Assembly (NCBI GenBank): GCA_951230915.1
Contig: OX579641.1
Span: 1,054,001-1,118,000 of the forward strand
Reading direction: 5' to 3'
Length of the DNA: 64,000 nt
Origin: Antitrichia curtipendula
Lineage: Eukaryota; Streptophyta; Bryopsida; Hypnales; Leucodontaceae
The notes below the pieces were generated by a model. It was not told the DNA's origin. It saw only the letters and a program-made list of their open reading frames with translations, and ran no database searches. A program made the position numbers and the translations under genes. Below, one piece after another: positions 31,422 through 42,379 of this stretch (position 1 is its first letter; each line of letters begins with the position of its first letter).

Positions 31422-34400
31422 TGTCGTACGCGTAATCTAGGGGTAAGCACCTTTAACACACAATTGTGGTTAGATGACACGGAAAATCGTCCCAGGGACT
31501 CTACTATGTTGTTATGAATTTGGATTTAATCGGATTATCTCTAAAACACCCCAAGGGAACCTAAAACCTCTCTTTCCCTCTTCCGGAACTTTACTTCTTT
31601 CCGGTTTCTAATCCGGATCCGACATTTTCCGGAATCCGGATACAGTAACTCTTCGGTTTGTAATACCCCTGTTTTACCTTCAGGGGGTCCGCTTTTACTC
31701 TTTGAAGGGGCAGGGACTCCACCACTTATTAATCACATATTCTAACACCTACAAAACAACCCAAGACATTTAATAGATCTAAATGTTGCTACGAAGTAGG
31801 TTCCCGTCTCCTCACAGCTTTCCGGATTTCCTATCCGGAAAGCAGGTCACACAGAATCCGGTTCTCCCTCTCCACTACAACGACAGATACACAATCATCT
31901 GATATAGACACAAGAGAAAATCCACGAAAAAGTAGTTGGTGTTGTAGTTGGTGGATCTTCCGGTAAGTGGGGGTATTCCCCTTGGCGGCCGCTTAACTCC
32001 GCACGGAACTAGGAATAGTTCCGGAACCTCACCCTCTTCACTTCAATCGGATTACTGTTCTAGTAATTTAAAGACCCTAAATGCACAAGTCCCACAAATC
32101 CGATCTAACTCCTTCAAGGATCCTCTTCTAAGATCTAAATCAAAACAACCATGAATCCGGATTCCTCCTTCCCGGTTCCTCACAACTTACAAGGCACACA
32201 AACACACCACTCAAGTCCTTAAAAAGTACTTTAAAACATGGATAGTTCACTAAGTGGCTTGGATCAAAGTAAGGAAAATGAAATAAAAACTGAAATTGCA
32301 TAAGGATGGAATCCATGAGCAACAGACCTGCTCACCATTTAAAACCAAAACAAAAAGGAAAAAGACAACCGAAAATCAAGCTAACCAATCACAGAAGCAT
32401 CCGAGATATCCGGAGTGCTACTGTAAGTTATCCCAGGAATTCCGGAAACGGGCCCACATACGGAAAATCCGTTCCGGAAAACCCTAAATAAAAATTTAAC
32501 TTCTAAATCCTACTTTCTTCGTCTTCTTCGAGTTGCTCCCCGTCTGCACCTAAGATGTCCTCGCCCTAGTCTTCGGCAGTGGTGTGAGCTTTCCGGCCGC
32601 TCGTGTCTGGATCTTCCGCTTCTTCGGCGGTGAGTCTTCTTCCTCATCCGTCTCTGTCGCGGATTCCGTCTCGAAGTCCTCCTTCTCGGATTCGAGAATC
32701 TCCATCTCCCGGATTGGTGAATCCAAGTTGATCGGCTCGTTGATAGCCTCCGGGGACGATGGCTTCGCTGGTGTTTCCTCCCGCATATAGACAAAGTCAG
32801 CCGGATGCGACTTGGCCGGATTCTCCACTGCTCCAATCCGGTTGAGCAGATTACCCCGGATCTGCATCCCTTCTTCCGGTGTCTGAGTTTGATCCGGCGT
32901 GGAAGTTCCGCCTTGTTCCGGAATGTTCTGCTCCTCCCTTTGATTCTGTCCCGGAGAATATGTCTTTTGAGCCAGCCATTCGCGCTGCACAAACGGCTTC
33001 AGGAGAGACTGTAGTCCTCCTAGTTTCGACAGTACCGGAATCCCCACAACTGGTTTCGGCGGAGTTTGGAGATACGGGTTGGTGGTGAGATCCGCTTCCG
33101 GAAAGGTCGAGAAGTCCATTGCCCTATCCGGATCGACTCGAGCCACCAGAGTCTGCATTTCTTGAAGTACCCTCTGCATCCGGGCCTCGAAATCCATAAG
33201 GATCATTACGATCTTGGATCCAGCCACGTGTCCCCCTGCTACCAGTTGGGCGTCGTAGAGTCTTGCCTTGTTCACAACCTCCGCCGGTTGTTCGATCAGG
33301 GCTTGGAGGTTCCGGACCATCTGCATGGCATCTTTCTCATTTTTCTGTGCCGCCTCGCATTCTCCTTGTGCCCAGTTCCTCCGGCTTTCCGCCTCCTCCC
33401 GGCTTCTCTCCAGGACCCGGATATGCTCGTCCTTCTGACGGATGACTTCCGGATTCGGCCTCCGCCGAATTTCTTTGATGATCTCCGTGGATGGTACGTT
33501 CAGTTCCGTCGCCACCTCTTCCATGAACTGGATGGCCTTGTGGTGTAGGCTCTGGGCCTAATGCATCCAGTCAAACCCGATGTCGAAGAACTCCCTTAGA
33601 GGTGGCTTCTCCTCTTCCGGAACTGGGCTTGGTTCCCGTTGTTCCATCTCAGGTTGCTTCCCCCGTGAACCCGGATCCGTCGACTTCCGCCTGGGCTTCT
33701 TCCGCTCCAAGGCTTCCTCTTCCGGATCGTCTTCCTCCGCCTCCATCAGCTCGTCCTTCTCCAGCTCATCCGTAAGGTCATATTTGAGCAATTCCAACCC
33801 GGTGTTGTACACCAACATCTCATCCGTCGTCAATACGTCACCGTGGTGGTAGATGTGGAAAAGGTAGGGGCTGATCGGGCTGTACCGGCTTTTGGATATG
33901 TGGTCAGCGAGTTCTGACACCACCTGTGCTATGATACGTCCCCAGTGCACCACTCTCTCCTCCATCGCTCCGAAAATTGTGTTGGCCATCGTAACCGTAA
34001 CCCGGGTAGGTTTTTCCGGATACAGTATCGGAATGAGGAAATTCAACACCCTCTTGTGGCGCTCGTCCACGCAGTCGCTAATCGCATACCCTTCTTTCGC
34101 GTGAGGAGGGTTTTGGAACTTTCCGGTCGCGTACTTATCTGCCCGCGAGGCGAATCCGTCTCCGAACTTCCGGAAAGAGTAGACTTCCGCCCATACGTCC
34201 TCCGTCCACCCCTTGGGCTGCCCTCGCATCGTCAGCTCATACTGGTTCGAAGTCCCGTTGATCAATTCCTGAATCAACTCTTCCCCTCTCAGATTCCACT
34301 GCCGGTCGATCAATCCGGCACACCCTAATCTCTGGAGATCCTGCTCCAACTCCTGCCGAGCGGTGGGGTCTGTCGGTATGGACGGACTCACCATCCGGGC

Positions 34401-34891
34401 AACCACCGACGATTTTGCGGATCGCGCCGCACTAGTTTCCGCCATCGCTACACCGACAAAGAAAACCCTAATCCGGCCTCACCTCTCTCTATCCGTAATC
34501 GAACTCTCACCAGACTTTCTCTCAACTAGCTACGCGCGGACGAGTTTGGAAACTCAAAAGATGGAGAGAGAAAGGCGGGTGATGGCCTTTAAATAGCCAA
34601 AACAGTGCCTTGAGTTCTCGGATTGGAACTGGATTAGGTTTCCGTTCCCGAGGCGCGTCCCTTAGCCTCGTAGGCCGGATCCCTAGTCCGTAGGTGGCGG
34701 CGCTCCGGTCCATTTCCGGAAACCCTAATCTTGGTCGGATCGGAAACTAATTTCCGGATGAAGGCTTATTCCAAACGTAAGCTTCTCCGGAAGACATCTA
34801 TCATTTCTTAACCGAAAAAAAATTAAAAATCTCTATCTATTCCATCTATTCTACTCTATCTATACGGAAATTAGGTTTCCGTGTTGTGACA
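31422..34891 (-). mobile_element. Solo LTR (3470 bp) of the Ty3/gypsy family inserted in the RING gene
   Basis: On the plus strand it runs TGTCGTACGCG...GTGTTGTGACA, the inverse of the LTR at 21623-25109, and is flanked by perfect TTATC duplications (31417-31421, 34892-34896). No gag, pol, polypurine tract or second LTR is present, so recombination between LTRs removed the interior. The two LTRs are clearly diverged in their coding region, so they come from different insertions or subfamilies. Confidence 0.93.
32550..34445 (-). CDS. LTR-encoded protein of unknown function, nearly intact copy
   Basis: ATG at 34445 opens a frame interrupted only by TAG at 33558-33560, after DWMH, where the relative at 22058-24012 has Gln. 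The frame continues in phase to 32550, about 630 codons in all. Conserved segments are RLGCAGLIDRQWNL, GWTEDVWAEVYSFRKFG, VTMANTIFGAMEERVVHWGR and YLFHIYHHGDVLT. An acidic stretch, heptad-like helices (EELNVPSTEIIKEIRRRP region, RNWAQGECEAAQKNEKDAM) and MILMDFEARMQRVLQEM follow. The tail is acidic, then basic (PPKKRKIQTR, a likely nuclear signal). It lies in the sense direction of the LTR, downstream of the LTR TATA box. No enzyme motif is evident. Function unknown; a structural or DNA/RNA-associated role is only a guess. Confidence 0.75.
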
Positions 34892-36345
34892 TTATCAATC
34901 AACAACAACGTGAGATGGAGGTACTTCGGCACGCTCTTGAGGCAGCAACATTGGCCAATCGTGGTCAAGATCCACGAGGGGAAGCGCAAGGGCCTTCAAA
35001 TAATTCTCAAATTCCATTGGAACCTACAGAAGTTGGTGCAACAATGGATACTCAGGATGATTCTTTGTCCTTTGGAGAATTACCCGCAAATGTAGGTGCA
35101 GCAGGGCCAGTGGACCAAAGCATCCAACTGACGGACGCGCTTGCAATGAATTTGACATTGAAAAATCAATTGCATGCATTGATAGAGCAGTATTACCAAT
35201 GGAAGCTGGCATGTGTCTTCAGTGTTGACAGGACTAGGCAAATGGAGGAGGAATTCAAAAAAATTGACCACAATTACGGCGCACACAATCAAGAGAGGGT
35301 TTAGGGTTTGACATCGTGGGCCCTGGTGGATGATCATTTCAACATGGATGAAATGGCAACCATTGACATTGCTGGTGGACAAACAACCATCGACTGGTCC
35401 AAACATGATTGGGATTTCAAGAATGAAGTTGGCTCTGCCGTGGACCATGAAGGCAATCCATTACTACTGTGGCCAAACCCTTCAACCTTCGTACACGATG
35501 GAACTACATGTCCCATTTGCCTTAATCCATTTGGCCCGGAAGGTGGAATGCACTTAGGCACGTGTGAACATTTGTACCACCCATTCTGCCTAATTAGCTT
35601 GATGATTGTCCACCGACGTTGTTCACTATGCAAGGCTCCTTTCCATAAGCGCTTGTATGAGTTGTTTGGATTAGTTCCCTACATGCCACCGCATTGGAAA
35701 TTCAATGCTGAAAATGCCCCTGATCATTCTCAGAAGTGGGGAACAGACTTGGTGTGGAGTTGGAAATTGAACATCCATTCGTTGGGCAAACAACAACTTT
35801 GTACCGAATGGGGTTGGGAAAAAGATCCGGCTCAAATTGTGGAGGTGTGCCACCACTTGGTTCCATTGAAGGACAACTTTAGCCAAGGACGACGGAATTT
35901 CTTCTTCCAATGCTTCAATGGGCATTGGAATGAGGCACAAGAATACTTCCAATTTGGACCTCATCCTCTTGGATGGTTGTGGGGCGTTGATGGAGTTCGC
36001 ATTACTGACGACCAGGGGATGCGGAGGGGGGAAGACATTGACATGCCAGACCCTGCTGAACTTGCACAACTATCGGAGTCAGAGTGGCAAGAAACCTTTC
36101 GAAATGATGGGATGGACTTCTTGTTGGAACAACATAGCCCGGGAACTCTCCAATGTCTTCAAAGCCTCAAGCAATCACAAATATTGAAGGCTCTTTTAGA
36201 GGAAGACGGACCAGCGAGGAGAACTCGATCCGCAGTTTGTAGACTTCGTTTGGGAACAGATGAAGACCTTCCAATTCGCGCCGGGACACATGACAATGAG
36301 GCTGGACCAAGTGGCAGTGCAAGTAGTCCAATGAACATGGACTAA

Positions 36346-36699
36346 GTATAGTTTTGAGTATAGTTTTGAGTGTTTTAGCTAGTGAGCTTAGGTTTTCTTA
36401 GAAGACTTATTTTCCTAGCACTATAATATTATATAGGCTTATATACTTTCCTACTTTGTATTACACTATGCATATGAAATATATTTGATTTTGTTTTGAA
36501 TGATTTTGCCCAAAGTGACTTCATTTATTTTTTGCACGTACTCATTTGAAATTTGAATGGACTTGTGGACTTCATACATATTAAAATTATTTATACCATG
36601 AAATAAAATGTCATTGAATTGGAGTACAATTCATTCCCAATTTCTACTCAATGAATAGAAGTAGGGAAGGTTGGACGGACCACGAAGGCACGAAGTGGC
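36346..36699. other. 3' flank of the element Y RING gene
   Basis: AT-rich sequence after the RING frame, with a GTATAGTTTTGA direct repeat just past the stop. It probably holds the 3' untranslated region. No gene seen. Confidence 0.45.
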
Positions 36700-38330
36700 C
36701 CGAACTTGAAATTAGGGAAAAAAACGCTTTTCAAATGTCATTAATGCCTTGATGGAAATATATATATGCAAAGGAATGATGGAACTCCCCCCCAAAAGGG
36801 ATTGAAATAGGTAAAAATTCACTTGCAAAATAGGCAAAGGAATGATAGAGAAAAGCAAAAAATAGGGAAGTAATTACCTACTTAAAAATGAATGGCATTT
36901 AGTTGGGATAGAATAACGTGACAAATGAAGCCCAAAAAAATTAGAATGGGTTTAGAGAATACAAAATTTAAATGGCCTTTGATTGAGAATTTTAGATAGA
37001 GCAATTTTGCTAATGAAGCACAAAAAAAGTAGGAAGGTAAACTGAATGCCAAAAATTGGCATTGAGTTGGAGAAAAATTAGGAAGAGAATAATAATGCCA
37101 TTTAGTTTTTATATAACTTGGGATGTAACAATTTTGCTAATCAATCTAAAAAAAATTGGAAAAGAAATGAATCCAAAAAATTAGGAAAGGGAAAGAATCC
37201 TCCCCAAAAAGGAAAGGGAATGAATCCCAAGAAACATTTGATAAGGGAATGAATCCCAAAGAAATAGGAAAGGGAATGATATACAAAAAATAAAGGGCAT
37301 TGGCCATTGGGATGGCATGGGATAATGTTGCAAATGAAGTTCAAATAAAATTAGGAAGTAAATGATATACCCAAAAAAAAGGCATCTATTTGGGATACAA
37401 TAATCTTGCAAATCACTAACAAAAAATAAGAAGGGCTTAGGTAATACAAAAATTAAATTATTTAAATGGCCTTCGGGCTCATGATGGAATGGAGCCATTT
37501 CGGCATTTTGCTAATGAATTTTACAAAGATTAGGAAGGGAAAGAAATGTAAGTGCATTTTAAATGTTGCTAATAAAAACAAACAAATGTGAAAGAAATAT
37601 GAAACAAATATTGTTTCACATTACCTCTTATGTCATATGAAAAATGGGAAGTGAATGGATAGACTTCAATTTCGTACCATAAAGAAAAAAATTTAGGGAA
37701 TCCCTTAGGATGGAATAATTGTGCTAATAAATAAAACAAATAGGAAAGGAAATAAGCAAAAAAAAAATGCTTACCGTTGGATTAAACAATTTTAGGAATT
37801 AATGAAGAAAAAAATAGGAAAGGAAGTGAGTTGGATGAATAAATATTGGCATGGAGTTCACATAAAAGAGTTCTATGAATTAATGAAGAAAAAAATGGTG
37901 TCTTTGAGTTGGGGACTTGGGGTGGGAGAACTTCAGGAAATAAGCAAAAACAAAATAGAGATGGAAATGATTCAACAAAAAAAGATGAATTGAAAATTGG
38001 GATGGAAGATTGTTAGGAACAAAATAGAAAAAGGAATGATTCAACTAAACCAAAAAAATTAAATATAATTTGGGATGGGAGACTCTTACGAATGAAGCAT
38101 CTACAGAAAAAGAAGACAAAATGATCCAACCCAAAAAGAATGCCATACAATTGACAAGTTGGGATGGGAGACCTGTGCTAATTCCTGGAAAAAAATAGGA
38201 AAGGGAATGATGCCCCCCAAAAAAGGACAGTGACTTAGAATGGAAGACTTTTAGGAATGAAGCCCGAAAAATTAGGAAAGGAAATGATGGAATTAAAAAT
38301 TGCAGTTGCATATTGAAGGCCTAGAATTTT
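36700..38330. repeat. AT-rich degenerate tandem repeats (second block)
   Basis: Many imperfect copies of AATGAAGC.CAAAAAAATTAGGAAAGGGAATGAT and ATGGCATT.AGTTGGGATGGAA. Minus-strand frames here are repeat-derived, such as the one at 37181-37498 with several FIPFP/FSLS stretches. Same family as 28550-29300 and 40190-41270. Confidence 0.7.
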
Positions 38331-38555
38331 AAATAACTCCCCTACTATTTCTTTCATTTCAAATACAATGCAGTTTTATCCTTTTATCTAGTACACTACA
38401 TTTCAAAAATATTGATTAAACATTTACTAAATATTTCCTCAAAGTGTCCTAAACATTTCCTAAATCAAAGAATTTACATTGTTTTTTACAACCTAAATGA
38501 TATGTTTGTTCAAAGTAGTTTGAAGTGTTAAAAGAAGTAAGGAAAAACATTTCTC
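38331..38555. other. AT-rich spacer, nothing recognised
   Basis: No open frame, repeat unit or motif that I can support lies between the AT-rich repeat block and the duplicated array module. Confidence 0.4.
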
Positions 38556-38943
38556 ACCACAACAAAGGAGACATCCTCTTCCATGGATTTTCTTCCAAAT
38601 CTTAGGCCATGGACCTCTTTATTCGGCATCTTGCTTTCATTGTCTTGTTAGAATCCAAAATAAGTTGTTGAGGCTAAATTAATGCTTCCCACTCTCCAAG
38701 GAAAAGGGCGGTTCAAGGATGTCGCATTTCAAAGTCTTGCTTCCTGTGCTGGACGAGTTAGTCCCCGCCCTGCCTTCGAGTCCCCGCCCTGCCTTCGAGT
38801 CCCCGCCCTGGAGTCCCCGCCCTGGAGTCCCTGCCCTGACTTCGAGTCCCCGCCTTGACTTCGAGTTCCCGCCCTAGAGTCCCCGCCCTGACTTCGAGTT
38901 CCCACCCTTATTTGAAGTCCCCACCATGGAGTCCCCGCCCTAT
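38556..38943. repeat. Duplicated segment and GGAGTCCCCGCCC array (copy 1)
   Basis: 38556-38758 matches 41272-41480 in the same orientation at about 85 percent by eye (CTCTTCCATGGA, TTTCTTCCAAATCTTAGGCC, CTCTTTATTCGGCATCTTGC, CTTGCTTCCTGTGCTGGACGAG). A tandem array of CGAGTCCCCGCCCTG units then runs to 38943. No gene follows this copy; a Tc1/mariner remnant is inserted at its end. Confidence 0.8.
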
Positions 38944-38947
38944 TGTA

Positions 38948-40182
38948 CAGTACCCTCCAAAAAGTCTTGCAACCCCATTATGAAGTCCTTCAAATTTTCC
39001 TTTTTAACTCCATTTTAAGAACATACTATGAAAATTATCCTATTAAATCTATTGCTTTATGGAACCTTCACCAACATATGAAATTTCAATGTCTAAAAAT
39101 AGAAACTCCATTTTTGGTGAATTATTTTATTTATTTTTCACGATATTACATAATAATTAATTAGAAAATGTGTATGATGATTTTTTAAGATTTGATTGCG
39201 TATATATTTAGGAAACATCATTGTTCACATCTTTCATATTACAAAGATGCACACTATGTATGTAAATTTTTTGTCTATTTGGCTTTAATGTATTTTGCAA
39301 TTTCCTTTCATACATGTTCAAGGCAAAGGTCATGTATTCAAAAACATTTGAATAAATATTGTCAAATAGGATATCATTAGGAAGCTATGGTATTGTAGAA
39401 GCCTACTATATCATGAATTTTACAGTATGTCTCGCTGACTAGCAATGACTTTGCAACAAAGTGTTACACCTACTACCATCAAGTACTACCACCTTGAGCT
39501 GCTATCTTAGCTTTGATTTGGTTAGGCATCGTAGAAATTGACTTTTGAATACTTTCTTGAGGTATATCCTTGCATGCCATATTCACTAATGTCCACATTT
39601 AGTCATTGTTGTAGGATCTACATCTTTTTTGTACTCGATCTTTGACTTGCTTCTATAAATTCTCTATAGGATTAAGGCCAAAAGAATTTGGTGGCCACTC
39701 AATGAATTTTACATTATGTCATGGTGCAAAGTTGACCAACATTGCTTAGAACTTCACAAGTTTGCTTATAGAACTTCTAGCAACATCATATATACAATAT
39801 TTTAGACAAACATTAATTTTTTCTCACAAAACTTCTAGGCTATGTCTACAAGCAACAATCATTAGAAGCATGCATGCACTAATGTTGATCCTCTCAACCG
39901 CAAAACCGGTTGAAATCCACTACCTATGATCTTCTACAATGAAATTTTCAAATTAGCATTGTCCCTTTAAATTTAGCTTAGTGTTTTCAAAATCAACCAC
40001 CTTTCACAAAGAAAGATTTTTCTAAGAAGTGGAATGAGTTACAACAAGGTGCATGACTCACCTAGTTTGGAGCAAAAAATCTCAATCAAATATCTAAATT
40101 TACCTACCATGAGTTTGATTTGTAATCAAACTACTTGGATGAGAACTAGACATGGGGTTGCAAGAGTTCTTGGAGGGTACTA
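38948..40182 (-). mobile_element. Tc1/mariner element remnant, 1.2 kb
   Basis: Terminal inverted repeats start CAGTACCCTCCAAAAAGT on the left and, inverted, TAGTACCCTCCAAGAACT on the right, then share TCTTGCAACCCCAT. TA duplications flank both ends (38946-38947, 40183-40184). On the minus strand near 39475-39715 the translation reads EWPPNSFGLNPIENL, the Tc1/mariner signature next to the last catalytic residue, followed directly by a stop. The transposase is otherwise decayed. It inserted into the array module of element Y. Confidence 0.85.
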
Positions 40183-40189
40183 TACATTC

Positions 40190-41271
40190 AATTAAAAAAG
40201 AGTCCCTTGTGCCAAGTATTCCAAAAAATGAATCCCTTTACATGAAGAACAAACTATAACTTGTAACTTCTCATTGTTCTAAGACAAGAATGAAATAAAA
40301 AATCAATAGGAATATGAATAATGGATTAAAAAACAAATGGCATTGAGTTCGGAACTTTGGATGGAAGAATTTGTTTATGGATGAAGCAAAAGTGATAAGA
40401 AAGGGAATGATTCAACAAATCAAGAATGGCAATGATTTAGGATGGAAGAGTTTTTGGAACGAAGCAAAGAACAAATATAGGAAAGGGAATGACTAAATAA
40501 AAAAAGATTGGCATAGACTTGGAATAAAAGAGTTTAGGAATTAAAGAAGGAAAAAAATAGGAACGTATATAAAAATAGAGAATCGAATGATTCTACATAT
40601 AACTATTGGCATGCAATTGGAATTAAAGAGTTTTAGGAATTAATGAAGCCAAACAAAATAGGAAAGGGAATGGTGGAACAAAAATAAAATGGCATTGAGT
40701 TGAAAACAAAGTGCTTAAGGAGTTCATGTAGCCAAAAAAACTAAGGGGCATTGAGGTGGAATGGAAGAATTTTAGAAATGAAGCAGAAACAAAAACGAAA
40801 AAAAAGAGAATGATGGAACAAATAAATTATGGCTTTGAATTGAGGTGGTAGAACTTCAAGAAATAAGCAAAAATGAAGTAGGAAAGGGCATGATTCAACA
40901 AACAAAGATCGGCATGGTGTTGGAAGAATACTACAAAAGGGACTTGCTAAGTTTTGAAGCAAAACAAATTAGAAAAAGAGATCATTCAACAAAACAACCC
41001 AAAAAATATGAATTGGGATGGGAGAGTTTTAGGAATGATCCAAATAAATAGGGAAAGGAATGATGGAACCAAAAATGAACATTTGGCTTTGATTTGAGAT
41101 GGAAGAGTTTTAGGAACAAAATAGAAAAAAGAATGATTCAACCAAAAGAAAAAGAATTAGAATAAGTTGGAATGGGAGAGTTCTAGGAATGAAGCCCAAA
41201 AAAAAGGAGAGAGAAAGATCCGACCTCGAATGAATGGCACAAACTTGGGATAGGAGAGTTTTCCTAATACC
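40190..41271. repeat. AT-rich degenerate tandem repeats (third block)
   Basis: Same loose unit as the other two blocks (GGAATGAAGCAAAA..ATAGGAAAGGGAATGATTCAACAAA..GGCATGGAGTTGGAATG). In the undisturbed element this block would follow the 38.8-kb array directly, so this module has no gene. Confidence 0.7.
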
Positions 41272-42092
41272 TTTCATCACAACGAAGGGGACATGCTCTT
41301 CCATGGAGTTTCTTCCAAATCTTAGGCCGTGGAGCTCTTTATTCGGCATCTTGCTTTCATTGTCTTGTCAGAATTTGTTGAGGCTAAAATTAATGCTTCC
41401 CCCGCTCTAAGGAAAAGGCGGTTGAAGGATGTCAAGCACAAGCGCATTTCAAAGTCATGCTTCCTGGGCTGGACGAGTACGTCCCCGCCCTGGAGTCCCC
41501 GCCCTGCCTTCGAGTCCCCGCCCTAGAGTCCGCGCCCTGCCTTCGAGTCCCCGCCCTAGAGTCCCAGCCCTGCTTTCAAGTGCGCGCCCTGACTTTGAGT
41601 CCATTCCATGGAGTCTGAGATTGAGCTGCGCTCTCTCAAGTTCCTCCATTTGTGTGAATTGTCCGCCCCGGAGTCCGCACCCTGCGTCCGCGCCCTAGCA
41701 CAATCCATTCAGCGAAAACATTGGGGAGTGAAAGCCATTTTCTTTGCCCACGAATTTGGGGGCGTGACGACATTTAATGTTCCCCTTTTTCCATGAAAAG
41801 GAGGGACACAATCTTCCCAGACCATTAAGGATGGCGAAGGTCAACGTACTTTTCGATGCATCCCCGTGAGCACACCTGCATTTCTGTACTGGAGTCGCGC
41901 CCTGGAGTCCGCGCGTTCGAGTCCCCGCCCTGGAGTCCCCGCCCTACCTTCGAGTCCCCGCCCTGGAGTCCGTGCCCTGCCTTCAAGTCGCCGCCCTGCC
42001 TTCGAGTCCCCGCCCTAGAGTCCCCGCCCTGACTTAGAGTCCCCGCCCTGACTTCAAGTCCGCGCCCTATACTTTGGTGACGAAGACGTCCG
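41272..42092. repeat. Duplicated segment (copy 2) and GC arrays before the transposase gene
   Basis: 41272-41480 is the second copy of 38556-38758. Tandem GGAGTCCCCGCCCTG / CGAGTCCCCGCCCTG units follow at about 41481-41700 and again at 41891-42072, separated by about 190 bp. Frames inside (e.g. PRPGVPALPSSPRPRV) are repeat artefacts. Confidence 0.82.
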
Positions 42093-42110
42093 CGCCCCCT
42101 AAACCGCTAA

Positions 42111-42120
42111 GTATATAAAG
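42111..42120 (+). promoter_or_regulatory. TATA box of the element Y transposase
   Basis: GTATATAAAG lies at the inner edge of the array, 270 bp before the ATG at 42380. Confidence 0.65.
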
Positions 42121-42379
42121 GAAAGGAAGACCCAGCATTCCCCACATTTGTCACCTGGCCTCTATTTCTTGGACTTCAATTCATTTTGAGCTCCTTGTGA
42201 GTCTACTTGGGTGGCAGATGGCCCTAGTTTGCTGCTGAGGTGATGTCAAAATCAGTTCAAGCAGTGGAGTAGCGCTAACTGCTGTTACTGATACTGTGTT
42301 TGGTATATCTTGGATCCTTTTAACTTCAATATAAAGGAGGAGGAAGACGGAAGAAAATATCCTTGGATCGTTGAACGCA

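Larger units (their letters stand above)
30573..36345 (+). pseudogene. RING cargo gene of element Y, split by a solo LTR and carrying three in-frame stops
   Basis: With the solo LTR and one copy of its 5-bp duplication removed, codons before 31422 and from 34897 are in the same frame. From ATG 30573 the frame meets TGA at 30618 and 30624, then encodes the shared N-terminal domain (FRGWEG, YIEWCHIDKLF, ELKLNKRVDWSTL). A Ser/Arg-rich linker and a coiled coil follow, interrupted by the LTR. After TAG at 35302-35304 the frame continues to 36345 and includes a RING-H2 finger near 35509-35637: CPICLNPFG, then CEHLYHPFC, then CSLC. Adjacent is PFHKRLYELFG, matched by PRFYEMVG in the 51.75-kb gene. 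A long acidic C-terminal part follows. Probable E3-ligase type protein, target unknown. Confidence 0.8.

Noticed and set aside
31422..31520. First reading of the solo LTR end as AAATTCA near 31515
   Set aside because: Both LTRs share about 95 bp more, and only the outer end (TGTCGTACGCG / GCGTACGACA) gives perfect target duplications TTATC and ATTGG.
37181..38311. Minus-strand hydrophobic frames (FIPFPFWGG, FLSYFFPG types) in the AT-rich filler
   Set aside because: They translate the GGAAAGGGAATGA-type repeat family and have no independent support.
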